Assembly (NCBI GenBank): GCA_009617715.1
Contig: VTFK01000074.1
Location: forward strand, 744,001 to 808,000
Source: Plectrocnemia conspersa
Lineage: Eukaryota; Arthropoda; Insecta; Trichoptera; Polycentropodidae
Length of the DNA: 64,000 bases
Direction: 5' to 3'
The notes under the pieces were generated by a model. The model did no database searches. It was not told where the DNA came from and saw nothing but the letters and a program-made list of their open reading frames with translations. This document shows, one piece after another, positions 36,501-48,517 of this stretch. The stretch's first letter is position 1, and each line of letters starts with the position of its first letter. A program made the translations under genes and the position numbers.

Positions 36501-37309
36501 AACGATTTATGTATCGGAAAATGATTTTCATCGTAAAAGGAATTTTTAAGTAATGTTTTATCAATGAAATTTTAAATTTTTTAAATTTACGAAATTTAAT
36601 TTTAATTATAATATAAATATATTTAATTATATTTAATTATAATTAATAAAAATTAAAATAGAGTTGGGACGATGATTTTCAAACCTCCGCAAATGTATTC
36701 TTTTGTCGACCAATGAAAAATAAGCATTCAAATATAAAACAAAATGGCCGACATCAACATGACAACAGTTTTAATAATTTTGTTTTGCGACAATATTTTC
36801 ATTTGTTACGCGTCAATAATTTTCATCAATTTATGAATATGAATAATCGGATTGCAAATTAACTAGGTATGTTATAACTATGAAAATTAAATATATACAT
36901 AACGTGTGTAAGGATTATAAAAATACATTGATTAAAACAGATGAGCAATCTTCGTAATGAAATCTTCAAATTTTCAATAACCGTCGACGGGTTCCGAGGC
37001 CGAAAAGTGAGTTTTTACTTTTACGTTAAACACCTATAATTCGCTAAAATACAATCAATGACTTATAATCGCTTACATTGCATCAACCATAGGCGATCGA
37101 TTGTGTTGTAGCGTCAATAAGGTGTAACGAAATATATTTTAATGTCAGTCATATTTTTGAGCGGATGTGTAACCGATGCTATTTATTATTATTATTTATT
37201 AAAACTGTAAATCTGCTTTTAAATGATAAAAAATGTTACGTTTCAATATTATTTTTTTATGTTAAAAACATTTTGGTATTTTTTTGTTTCATTAATCACC
37301 TATTTTAAA
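33559..37309. other. AT-rich sequence, no gene seen
   Basis: It contains a tandem duplication of AAACTATTTTTTTTATGTAGATTT (with small differences, 34249-34302). A GC-richer stretch at 34680-35290 has overlapping frames on both strands, none recognisable. Confidence 0.3.
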
Positions 37310-37455
37310 ACGTACACTGAAATCTCTTTGTAACGAATACCGAAATATAAAAATTCTCAGTATAACGAATCTTCAATTAGTCCCCACTAAACTTTTATAC
37401 AAAATGTTTTCATTGTAACGAAGACTGATCTCAGTATAACGAAATGTTTTGATCA
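37310..37455 (+). repeat. transposon-end-like sequence with repeated TAACGAA
   Basis: ACACTGAAATCTCTTTGTAACGAATA resembles in style the ends of pogo/Tc1-type elements (CACTGnAAnCTCTnTnTAACGAA). The word TAACGAA recurs four times up to 37440. No inverted partner was found, so only a solo or damaged end is suggested. Confidence 0.3.
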
Positions 37456-39424
37456 GAATTTATGACGTTACAATTTGACACAATATTTCTCTGAATTCAG
37501 TTCGTCCATAACTGAAAATAATAATATTGTCAATACCGGTATTTACGGTTTTTCTCTCGGTAATTTCGATATTATTGCATTTCCTAAATGCAACGGTGCA
37601 TCAAAAATTGTTTTTTGTTTAAAGTAGATTATATTTTTAAACAAATGGAATCAAAACCAAATTTTTATAGAAGAGCACATTTATTTGGGATATATAATAA
37701 TATTCGAGCATTATTGAATCTAATATCTTTTATCTTCTAAAGGCATTTATGAGATTTTGTATGATTCAAACTCTTAATTCAATGCACACAACATAGATTC
37801 AAAAAATATATCGATATATCTATATTACCATTTTATCTTTGCCAAAATTGCAAACAATCGTTATCTTATCACTATTATTTTATTAAAAAAGTATTAATAT
37901 GCAAATTGTCGAGTTGCATAATAACTGTGATGTTCATAAGTCACGTTTAAATATGCATGGTTAAAATTGCATATGCATGCGGGTGATTAAATCGGTCGTA
38001 CAGGGCAAGAGAAATTTTTAACATAATTTTAACCGACATTTCAATCATTCAGTTAACGTGCTTCTCGTCACACTAATGCGATTATAATAACTACATATAA
38101 TAATATTTTATTTATATGGTAAATAATGTCTTAATGCAATTATAATGCTATTGGGATTATCCAAGCGACCTAAATGGTATCATTTCGTATTTATAATTTA
38201 AAAAATATGCCACACCTAAAGCGGTGATTGTGTATGTATGATATGCCATTATCATTAAAAACAATTTCCTTCGTAGAAGATCGTGTGTATTTTAGAGAAC
38301 TGTATAATTTTGAACGTTTTAGTTCCCCGTTTCATATCAATTTTCATCGCCATTGACGCGCATTTCCCCGATAGTTAACTATTTGCTAAATTTGCGGTAT
38401 GTGTTTGTTTATGTAAATGACTAATGGCTCAGTTCAACTGTATAATTTAATTCAGCGTTTCGTTGCTCAAAAGGTGCATTGAATAAACCTAAAAGCTTAT
38501 TTTAGGAGTATCAATAAATAATACAACGCCGATTATTTGCCATACCGATAGCGTATCCTGTTTGCTTATAATTTATAAACTACTTGTTAGATTTTCTGTA
38601 ACTTTGATGTAGATAAATTATTTGTTAATTTTTTAGGACTCACAAAGACAGTACAGGAACATTATTGAGAGAGGTTCAATAGTGCACGTTACAAATATTT
38701 GCTCTTCTTCTTTTGTAATCTCAATATTGCCCCCTTAGACTAATTGTTTTGCTTACTCAAAAATAAACTAAGAAGCCGTCGATTCGCCTTCGACAAAAAC
38801 AGATAAAGACTGTGAATATTAATACATAAAGAATATGATATTGGCAAATTATGATGTTATTGTTGTCTAAATAAAGTTTTGTATATAAAAAAATAGTTTT
38901 GTAGTTAAGCTCCTCTGACATTAACATATCAAAATAAACTAATAATTATATTATTATTCGTCTGACGACGAAGATATGCGGCACGTACCAGTAGCGGGTC
39001 ATTTTCTACTGAAAATATAATTTACGTTTTATCAGTTCCTAGCTCCAAACAAAAAACCCCCATGCTTCCAATATATATATAAAAAATATTGATTTCGAGT
39101 AAATAGTTGTTAAAAAATCAGCCGCGTAGCGATGCTTTGTTATAAAATAGGTGTTTCATTTAGTATAAATTTAAAAAAATTATACTGTTTTGTTCAGAAA
39201 AAACATTGTGTGAAATGTGGCGTATCACATACCAAAACGCGGTCGATCGCAAATGGTTTCACGGGCGACTGGTCGACCACAGTCGATGCACTAGGCACCC
39301 GTAGTACATAATAGAATTTGGGTAACTTTTCTCAGTTATTTTTTGTTAAGTCTCTGAGTTAAAAATAAAAAAATAGCCAATTAATCAGTTTATACGAAGA
39401 ATTTAAATGAGCAATATATAAAAT
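37456..39424. other. AT-rich sequence, no gene seen
   Basis: Nothing recognisable. Confidence 0.3.
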
Positions 39425-39640
39425 AATTGTTCCATAAAACGAATTGTGCATTATTGTTGGACTGATTAGGTGCGAGCAAGCATTGAGCAGTGAATGTGAA
39501 CATTATGAATCATCCTTTTCCGAAGAAAAAATGGGAAGATTTATATTACAATAATGCACAAAAAATTCGTTTTATGGAGCAAAGTATTTATTTGAATGCA
39601 CATATCTCTCAAAACAATTCTCTGTTAAATAGCACCTAAT
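39425..39640. mobile_element. foldback repeat (MITE-like)
   Basis: CCATAAAACGAATTGTGCAT at about 39432 is followed by ATTATTGT, and the inverse, with a small insertion, lies at 39548-39578. AGGTGC/GCACCT and neighbouring words form an outer pair. Parts recur at 7960-8040. Confidence 0.5.
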
Positions 39641-40705
39641 TAAAAATGAAAAATATATGAAAAATACGCTTTATTGTAATAATAACTTTTCCTCATCAAG
39701 CTTTTGAGAAATGATATATTTTCATTTTTGCCACAAAAACATCAAAATTCGAAGCAATTTTAATACGTTTTTTAATCGCTTCTTCGCGCAGTTTTGACAT
39801 CCAAAAATATGACAAATCTGTTTTGTTATTGAATTCCATGCGTGTTTAGTTGCTCTTCTGGCACATCAATTAGCTCACAACAAAATCTGCAAAGTAATAA
39901 GAGAATCGCTCTTTAGGTTTTGTATGATAAAGTAGTATAAATATTTATACTTTCACTGTCTTAAAAAAATATTTTTTAAAATAACGATAATTTTAGAACA
40001 GCGTGTCTAAATTTATAAGTATGTGCTATCAAACTATTTTCGAGGAATTTCAGTTTTGGGTTCCGAAACATCTTCGAGAATCACGATCACGTCCTCTTTT
40101 GATGATGGCGTTAGAGTAGACTCGCCTATGGCTGTTGCCATCCGGCTCCTTAATACGCTGGTATTCACATTGATCTATTTAATGTCAGCTACTAGGAGCT
40201 GGTCAGATTCATATAATTTAATTTATATATTTTTTTAGAATAATTTTATATAATTTATAATTGTTCCAAAAAAGTGTTCTAAAATGTTTGTGATTTGATT
40301 GGCTATTAGAATTCTAATATATTTGGAGAAACTAGGTAACGATTTAGTGGGCCCAAATACTTATTGTTTTTTTGCCTCGGATCACGCTCTTGCGTTACGA
40401 TCCTAAACCCTGTTTCGATCAATATTTGTCTAATAAAGTACGAATAAATTTGCCGTCAGAAATAAAAATAAATTCTAAATGGAATATCTACCGTGAATGT
40501 CTTTCGTACATATAATAGAAAACCATTTCAAATAGACGTCGATTTAATTTTTTACAGTTGTATATTTTTATGTTAATTTTCTTTCATCTTTGCATTGACT
40601 TTGAGCTGTTAAGCATTCATTCTTGGATCATAAAATATATTTATCAATTTCAATCAAGTCGAACTTCCAAGAATATTGAATTATATATTGCAAATTGTAG
40701 ATGTT

Positions 40706-40904
40706 TCAGTTGTTCGAATTTTTCTGAATAATCGATAACATGGTATCTTGATATCTAATCTGAGCGAGCTGTCGAAAATGACGAATATTTCGAATATGTT
40801 TACCATGATCGATAGCGATCCGAGAACAAAAGGCGACCTCTAACGCCGTTTGCACAACTGTCTCAAATAGCACGAACGACGCACAACCATCGATGAGTAA
40901 TTGC
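40706..40904 (-). CDS. possible terminal exon, unrecognised
   Basis: On the minus strand ACTTTTTTAG (ending at 40905) is followed by 65 codons and TGA at 40708-40706. The frame contains QLLIDGCASFVLFETVVQ, ALEVAFCSRIAIDHGKHI and HFRQLAQIRYQDTML, a balanced composition with Cys, His and Arg and mixed third positions. I do not recognise the family and see no other exon. It may be chance or an old transposon or gene fragment. Confidence 0.22.
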
Positions 40905-42098
40905 CTAAAAAAGTACGTTATTACCACAAAGGTAACGTAGTATGAAGCAATTCAAGACTTAATTGTTTCCCTCGAAGGTGTGTCACAAATTAGCCCACTT
41001 ACTTAAATCGCCATAATAACACGCTACAACCCCTGTGTTGTCAACCCCCAGTGATTAATTCACTTTAATTGACACGTGACAAGGTGGGAATTGTTACTTA
41101 AGTGGCGATTATTAATTTGGTAATCGATAGTGGACAATCGTGATAAAGAAGGGTACAAAACTTGAAAACAATGGGCGAGCCACTTGGTCGTGAGCCATGA
41201 CGGAAATTTAAGTGTGTTTGATATTAAACCATGGATGGATGGATATCCGTATGTGAGCTATAGACACGTGTCGATTATTATACCATAATTTAAAATAGTG
41301 GGTGTAATATATTTTGTTGGACATAAAGATATGTTTATATTAACGCACAGTAATGAGACAGTAATGAGCGAAACGTCTTTAGTGAAACATTGCTCGAAGA
41401 TCGTTAACCTATTTATATGTAAAATTTCACGCTAATTTTGACCATCTCATCATTAGTTATCTTATATTTTGTTTATGAAAAATTTTCAATAAAAGTGTTT
41501 GGTTTTAAATATGTATTACTAAATTTTATGATACACATTTGGTTGATTTAAAGCGCAGTTCATTGCTCAACAAAAATAAACTTTGTTTTGTTTATTTTGT
41601 AGTGTATCAATTTAGTATTGTATCAAAATAATCAATCAATAAGGGATGCGATCGTGACTCTCTAGCAAATATATAGAATAACATATGCGATCAGAAGAAA
41701 GGCATCGAATAGGTTTCTTCTAGTTTAGTTCTTCCTGACCAAAAATACAAGTGTAACGTTAGGACTATTTTAGTGTGATTTGAAACAATTCCAGACTTTA
41801 GAGAAAATACTTGACATGCACGATAGTATAATAAAATATAAAAATATGTTCCCATAGCGTATAATTTTGACTTTTAAGGGCTTGTGTGCATTGATAGTTT
41901 TCATGTGTAAGTGTTTTGCGTGTCTTGTCTCAAATGCCACAGCTCAATCATTTATTACCATTTCATAATGGGATGGCTCGGCGTTTACGTGAACGCGCTC
42001 TGAACAAATATTGTTTCAGCGTCGTGTGAATAAATTATTGTAACAGGTGTGGCGTTTCAGCACCGTCGGTCTCTGAATTCGTTAGCCAGGTGGTGGTT

Positions 42099-42146
42099 TC
42101 ACGGCGATGACCATGGCGTGCCATGGTTAATGACTGGACGCCGTGA
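42099..42146. repeat. cruciform-prone inverted repeat
   Basis: Outer arms TCACGGCG (42099-42106) and CGCCGTGA (42139-42146) enclose inner arms ACCATGG (42110-42116) and CCATGGT (42121-42127). The GC content is above that of the surroundings. Confidence 0.55.
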
Positions 42147-42565
42147 CACGGTTGTTCGCCTTAAACAACGACGAATTAATGGTGCATAATCGCATATCGG
42201 GTGAATAGCATTAGCGCCGATATTGTAATATAAATCATATAAATCGCTATAGCACGTTGATTGAGCTGTATGTATGTACGTTAAAGGTCTGCTAAACGGT
42301 GTCAGACTCTTGGATTGTTGTTAGAAGTGTCATTGATTACAAATGGGCTGATTTTGCGGTTACTAAATCTAAATGTAAGGTACGAGGGACTTTATTTCAT
42401 TTATTGTTGTCTAGCATAGTTTCGATGAGAGACAAAAATGTCAATGAAAACAACTCAAACAATTTTCCAGTACCGCCTAAATCACAAATGATTGGTCAAT
42501 GAGGCGAGAAAAAAAAATGTTGATCCCATGGAAAATGACTACTTTACGTCAACCTTGAACTAGTT

Positions 42566-42642
42566 ACCATTGAAGCTCACGCCAAAAATCGACACTATCA
42601 AAGTCAGCATTTCCACTTTCATTGTCAGACTTGGTCCAGTTA
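42566..42642 (+). repeat. dispersed repeat, copy 2
   Basis: Matches 1104-1186 in order and spacing of its conserved blocks, in the same orientation. No terminal repeat is seen. Confidence 0.55.
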
Positions 42643-43859
42643 CTTTAAATCGCGTATATAAGATATCACATAGATCGATTAGAGCTTAGAATACAGGAAA
42701 CAAATTAAATAAATATGCGAATAGTCGTCATAACAGCATCAAAAAAATACTTGATTATAGTGTAAGAATTTTGCTTTAGCTTTCACTTCGTTATTGGTTA
42801 GATTTTCTTTTTTTACTATTTTTTTTTATTAGAAAATTAATTATATGCCACTCCTTATGCAAATATATGTAACCCACAGTATCGTTTCTTCTCGTTTTCA
42901 GTAGTGAACATCAGTTTAAAAAGTTGTTTATATTAATTTTAATTATTTATTTTAAATTATTAAGCACAATATAAACAAAGGTTAACTTTAACCTTAACTT
43001 ACCTTAACATAAATATTATTCAATTGAATATTCGTATGTTGTTTTTATCATGTATACTATAAAAAGCTCTCGAAAGCGTAAATAAACAAACAAATAAATA
43101 ATGTCTGAATATTAAAGTAAGTTTATCTTAGCAACACTAAGTTTTCGTAAAAATGTTGATGTAATCAACATTGTTGTTGTTATTCAATCTTTAAAAGCTA
43201 TTGTTTATATTGAAATTTTTTGTATTGATTGTTGCAGGTTATATGTTATTAGAAATGGTTTTACCACGAACTTTATAAATCGTCAATCCGCACAACCAAT
43301 AAAAGTAATGCACCAATCTAGATAATTGCCAGACGCTGATGGTTAATTTTATTTGTCGATTACGATTGCTGGTCAATTGATTACATAGCAATCTGTTCAG
43401 GTACACAAATATACGGGAATTACAATATCAAAAGAGGTACATTTCTATAATCGTCTGATTTTAACCATACGAATAATAACATTTTTGCTGAAATTAGTTG
43501 AGGCAGAAAATAAGGAATCAATTTATTTTACAATAATTTTTAATGCTCGTAATTTTTACAACTCTTGTATTCATGAAATGACTGGATTTATATCATTGGT
43601 TTTCTTTAATGTACTTTTGCTTTGACAAAATATTCAAATATATTTTTTAATTACACTTTTATGGTTGATTGTGATAAAATAATATACACGTAACATATTG
43701 AATTTTTTATAAACTGAAACCTGTGCTCTGAATTATATTTATGAATTTTTAAAGTCGAAAAATGTTGTTTATTTTTACACAACATTTTATAGTAGTTTTT
43801 GTTACAGTGAATGTGTATTTTTCAATCTAACTATATTTTCACTTGTACTGGGTCAGTTA

Positions 43860-44032
43860 ACCCTTTAAAAGCCAGCTGCAGCTTTTTTTTGGCATACTAT
43901 CAACTAATGACTTGCGTGTGGACAAAGACAATTTTCTCCATTCCATCTGCAATTTTTCTCGCAGCTATGGTTTGCAACTGTGTTGGGCAACTTTTTATTT
44001 AAATTTTGCCCATGCATGCTCTATAAGATTTA
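43860..44032 (-). pseudogene. Tc1-like transposase 3' fragment (family 2)
   Basis: The minus strand reads LNLIEHAWAKFK (the LNPIEHxW motif carrying the catalytic Glu), KVAQHSCKP, LQMEWRKLSLSTRKSLVDSM. The nucleotide sequence GCAGATGGAATGGAG and the following bases also match the 3' end of the Tc1 remnant at 12120-13093. Only the last third of the gene is present. Confidence 0.65.
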
Positions 44033-44110
44033 GGCTAGTGGTCACCAGCATACCGCCCGCGGGCCGGATTCGGCCCGCCAATACTTACATGCGGCCCTTC
44101 GAAAACTACC
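44033..44110 (+). repeat. hAT-type terminal sequence (GGCCCGCGGGCC-like)
   Basis: TAGTGGTCACCAGCATACCG followed by CCCGCGGGCCGGATTCGGCC is the style of end seen in some hAT elements. It lies directly beside the Tc1 fragment. No partner end was found, so it is a solo end or the edge of a deleted element. Confidence 0.35.
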
Positions 44111-44688
44111 GATTTCTGCGTATAAATAATTCATATAGGATATACTTATTTTATAGAATTTTGTTATTTGGTTGTGAATTCACGGCAGCTATATTTCAAT
44201 TCATCAATCGGAATTTGATTAGGTAGTAGATAGTGGACCCAAAGTAAAAAATGTTGGGAATTTGAGATAAACATAGTTTACTGTGTTTTCATAGAATTCG
44301 GTGATGAAAGCGACCAGATGTTCGTTTACTCGAAAATTCCCCGGACACTTTAATTTGTTGAAATTCTAAGGACGTAGTGCAGGATAGATAAAAAATGGAT
44401 AGTTCAGGCAAAAAGAGGCTAAATCAAAAATATTTAGTTACATTTCAAACTTTGCAGTGTACACATCGCTTGATTATTGTGATTCTTGAAGGGTTTAGTA
44501 ATAGTGATTAGCGGTGATTTTACTATTTAAAGTTTGTTACGATTAGGGATTCCAATCCCGAGATCCCGGACGATTTTCAATACCTGATGAGTCCCGGGAT
44601 TATATAACATAATCCTGAAATTTTCGGGATTGATTGATTTATCAAGCACAATCGAATTATTATTAACAAAATCGTTATATTTTGTGTA

Positions 44689-45635
44689 CAGGTGGCCCTC
44701 GACTTTCGCACATAATTGGTTCCTGAAAATGTGTGCGAATGTTGAATGCACGAAAGTCGAGGGAAGTAAAAAATTGAAATTGTGTGTATTTTAAAATATT
44801 TATTTATCAAGTAAATATAATTTGTTTAAGAGGCGTTTAAGAGACACGTTTAAGTGGGGTTAGCGGAGGTGTCCTTTGAAAAGTTATCAAGAGTTAACCG
44901 TTTTCCATTATTCTTTTTCTCTTCTTCATATAGTATTTTATAATATACTATGTTTTTATTGATCGCCCTACGCACTTAAGATATGCGTTCTCCATTGGGA
45001 TCACAATCTTCCATAATATTTAAAAATTTGTCAAGGTTCGTGAATTCTTTTGCAGCATCTTTATCCGCATCAGACGATTCTCCAGTAAATTTAATATTAG
45101 GAAAAGAATACCTCATTTTAAAATTGTAAAATCAACCGTTACTTGCTTGAAAAACCGTTTTAAAATCTTTTTTGAATCTATCCTTTCAATCTTTGTGCAA
45201 ACTAAGAGCTTTTGCTGAATAATTGAAATAATCAGAGGGATCTTTTTGATGTTGGTCGTCGATCCGCGATGACAAAGATTTTCCATTTCATCCATGGTTT
45301 TTTTTGCCGTGTTTTTTTGGAAACATATCTTTAAAGATTGTGGAAATATATCTTTATTTTCCACAATTTTGAAAGTATTTCTTAATTATATTTTTATTTT
45401 GCAAAATTGAACATATCGTAGACCTGTTTGTATCATACGAACGTCCGATTGAAGCAAAAGGTTCACCGCTATCAGAACGTCTAATAATTTCCATCTTTGT
45501 CTTGAATCCTGTGAAGTTTATAAGTCCTTGATTTATTTTTGTTCGCATCAACACAAGTTTTTTCGTTTCTCACTCGTGTTTATATTTTTTTTTTTAAAAA
45601 AAAAAAATAAAAACACGAAAGTCGAGGGCCGCTTG
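44689..45635 (-). mobile_element. pogo/Tigger-like element, internally deleted
   Basis: The ends CAGGTGGCCCTCGACTTTCG and (inverted) CGAAAGTCGAGGGCCGCTTG match except at two or three positions and are flanked by TA on both sides (44687-44688, 45636-45637). A third inverted copy of the 13-base core CCCTCGACTTTCG lies at 44751-44763, so the left end folds into a hairpin. The coding remnant inside is on the minus strand. Length 947 bp implies loss of the catalytic part. Confidence 0.8.
44965..45551 (-). pseudogene. pogo/Tigger transposase N-terminal remnant
   Basis: Minus-strand frames give a CENP-B-type helix-turn-helix (TKMEIIRRSDSGEPFASIGR, then STICSILQNKNIIKKYF), then MDEMENL and IPLIISIIQQK from the second DNA-binding domain. 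VTGE-like KFTGESSDADKDAAKEF follows. At least two frameshifts separate the pieces. The DDE catalytic domain is absent, so it cannot encode a transposase. Confidence 0.75.
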
Positions 45636-45860
45636 TACATACTTGCGCGAGTTGCACGTGTCTTCTCTGGAACACCGGATGTTCGCGGATAATTAATTAT
45701 TTACTGCGTTACGCATTGATGATAACTTGGAATGAAAAATCATTGTATTTAAATGATTTCGAGGGCAAAAAATATAAAATAACAAAACTAGAGCTCATTT
45801 AAGGTGATAAATAATGTTTTAATGAATGTCAAACACATAAAATTTTAAAATTGATCCCAA

Positions 45861-46340
45861 GATCCTGTGCATTGTGGTTTTAAAAACTGGCGGAGGATCT
45901 ACCAAAGGACTGCATACACATTGCTTTCAATACACAAACTGAAAATTCATGAGCCATCTTCTGTCAATTATACCGAGAAAACCACAAAATCGCCTGATCG
46001 ACCGTTGAAAAGAAAATTAATATCTGAGTATTTTTTAACCAAAGAAAATCAATCACTCGATGCTGTGCTTGCACGGATGACATCTCGAGATGGTTTCCCA
46101 TTCAATATATTTACTACATCGATTGATTTGAGAGCGGCTCTTAAAGCCAAAGGATACCAAACTCTTCCATCTTCTGTAACTTCGATAATGAATCGTGTAG
46201 TCGATTACAGTAAGAAAATTCGAAATAAGATTATTGTGAAATTTAATGTAAAAAAATGGAAAACGTTTTAGTTTTAGTTTGACGAGTGGACATCAGTCGT
46301 CAATAAACGCTACATGAACATTAATGTGCACAGTGAAACT
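45861..46340 (+). pseudogene. hAT transposase N-terminal remnant with BED finger
   Basis: A BED-type finger is visible across a frameshift (GSTKGLHTH, LLSIHKLKIHE). It is followed by AVLARMTSRDGFPFNIFTTS and LRAALKAKGYQTLPSSVTSI, and after another shift FDEWTSVVNKRYMNINVHSE. The DEWTS motif carries the first catalytic Asp of hAT transposases. The remainder (insertion domain, second Asp, Glu and dimerisation domain) is absent. Confidence 0.7.
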
Positions 46341-46361
46341 TAAAAATTTATTTTTATTTAT

Positions 46362-46401
46362 AAAAATTGTGGGAGTTACTATCGTAACTCCCACAATTTT
46401 T
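46362..46401. repeat. perfect 18-bp stem with 4-nt loop
   Basis: AAAAATTGTGGGAGTTAC (46362-46379) and its exact complement (46384-46401) flank TATC. It lies inside the hAT remnant, just after its last coding trace, and may be the junction of an internal deletion or a later small insertion. Confidence 0.8.
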
Positions 46402-46762
46402 TAAAAAAATATATGCAAATTTTGTTTTTAAAATTTCAACAAAAATTCATTAAATTATAGTGCCCCAATATAATGATATAAAGAGTTTCATACCATTTTA
46501 AGCGGTGCCCCATTATTATGGCCAAATGTATATCTACTAGTAAAAATGTATTCGGATATGATTTCATTAAAGCATATTGTGAATAATATTTTTACTAGTG
46601 AAAATGTAACTTCTGAAAATACATATTCACTGTAATATAAGATAATTGCATTTCAAGTAGTTTTTTATTAAATATAGGTTCTGACATGTTTTTGAGAAGT
46701 CACTACTAGAGATTCTGAAGTTTCGGATTTTTTCAATTCCCGGTACTCGAGACTTTTATTTT

Positions 46763-48517
46763 TCTTTTAAATCACTGATATATATTTTAAATCATTATAT
46801 ATACCTATTTTAATACATACCTCAACAAAGAAACGCGTGTTTTTGAGTTGCGTACTTCCCATTTGTCACACATCTTACGCTGGCGCATAATATGTGGTCG
46901 AGTGAAAGTGAAAACGCTACGCTAGTGCACAATTTGGCGATGACGGCGAGCTAGGAGAGAGCGGCCACCGGATTTGTTATGTAGTTGTTATTATTATCAT
47001 TAACAGTCATATTAAGGAGATTACTAGAAGTAAAATACGAAACTCACCTCTAGAAACGAGAGTTTGATTTGCTTGCGCTTTGGACAGGTTCCGAGAAACG
47101 GGATTTGGGTAGCTCCCCGTGGCGTTTTGTGTTATACAACATTCGCCATTGGAAAAATACTTAAAGCGGACGAAGTGTTTTGATTTACGATTGGGAATGC
47201 TTAAGAGCTAATATTTAATTATTTGGAGTGGATATTCGTCATCGCCTGTCAAACTTTATTGAGCACCTCTCCTGTTATTTTCTGGAAATATATTTTAAAA
47301 TTGATTTAGAAGCCTTCTTCAAAACCACTTCGTGCTAAGCTCTTTTAATATTTACTGAAAGTGCAGTTAAAACTTGTTATAGTTACATACTATAATGTCT
47401 CATTTTTTAGATTTAATAAATCTATCGCAAAAAATATAATTATGTTTAATCCCAGCAAAGTAATTCAAATGAAGAAAACTGCATCTATAAACATTACAAT
47501 ATGATAATTTTATAAAAAAAAATTGGAGCGATTTTAAAATGAGCACAAAACTTAAATATACACTAGGTCGATTTCCAGAGGCAGGGAATTCAATGTCAAG
47601 AGAATCGTTTAAACCTATGTTTTTTGATCGCGTATCCCTAAGACATATATTAGAAAAAAAAATTATATAAAAGATTTGCTGTCAAATTTTCTAGGGTTAT
47701 CCGAATGCAAGCCAGTTATAAATTTTTCGTTTATTTTGTGTAAACAACAATGTAATTGTAACTTGGCGTAACCCACTGGTTTAAACGATAAGGCAGGAAA
47801 AGGTCGGATAATGATAACGCCGATCCTGACCGCGCGCTTCTTTGATAATTAAAAATTTTCACAGGGTGAATACTTAAAATAAAACTTGTGCATATTATAT
47901 ATGTTACAGTGCTTTACCTTTTATTTATATTTTCACGATCTTCAATTAATGATAATTACTTTAAAAATTTAATACATTTAATACTATCCACTATAATGCT
48001 TCGAGACCTGTGAGTGGTCTATATATTGCAATGGAGTATTCTATGATTAAACAGAGTAAATTATGTTTATAGAAACAATTTCTTTTTAGAAAATTTTCAA
48101 AAATAAAATTGAAACATGTGTAACAAAAACAGTTTGGTATTTTCATATAAATCGTTTCAGCTCATGTTTGTGGAAATATAATATATAGTTTCGCAGTATT
48201 ATTTGTATGCTACCTTGTTTTAGTTTGCCTTCGAACGCTTTGAAAGTTTATAATCCCCATGGAACTGTATATAGTTTATGTATATAGGGTACCTTGTATC
48301 ATGTATACTTAAATAGTTCTTAATTAAGTTTTTAGTTCATTATACAAAACTAGCTGCACCTGGTCTAACGTAACATATCCATCAACATATCAATTTGAAA
48401 TATAGTGTGCGTCAAAAGTCACTTTACCATTTAAAAAAAAATATATTTATATATCATGCTTTTATTTCATTTGGGTTGCTCATGAATATTGTTCTTCGCC
48501 TTTGTTTCGTAAACATA
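46763..48517. other. AT-rich sequence, no gene seen
   Basis: Nothing recognisable as coding. Confidence 0.3.

Larger units (their letters stand above)
39641..43859. other. AT-rich sequence with little structure
   Basis: No secure gene. It includes an exon-like segment on the minus strand (40706-40904), a cruciform-prone site (42099-42146) and a dispersed repeat copy (42566-42642). Confidence 0.3.
44543..46762 (+). mobile_element. BED-finger hAT element carrying a nested pogo/Tigger insertion
   Basis: The left end is rich in GGGATT/AATCCC words (AATCCCGAGATCCCGG near 44553). The right end, read inward, has TCTCGAGTACCGGGAATTG (near 46755), which resembles the left end. A hAT transposase remnant lies inside at 45861-46340. 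Removing the TA-flanked element at 44689-45635 joins the two halves. The outer limits are approximate and no 8-bp target duplication was identified. Confidence 0.5.
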
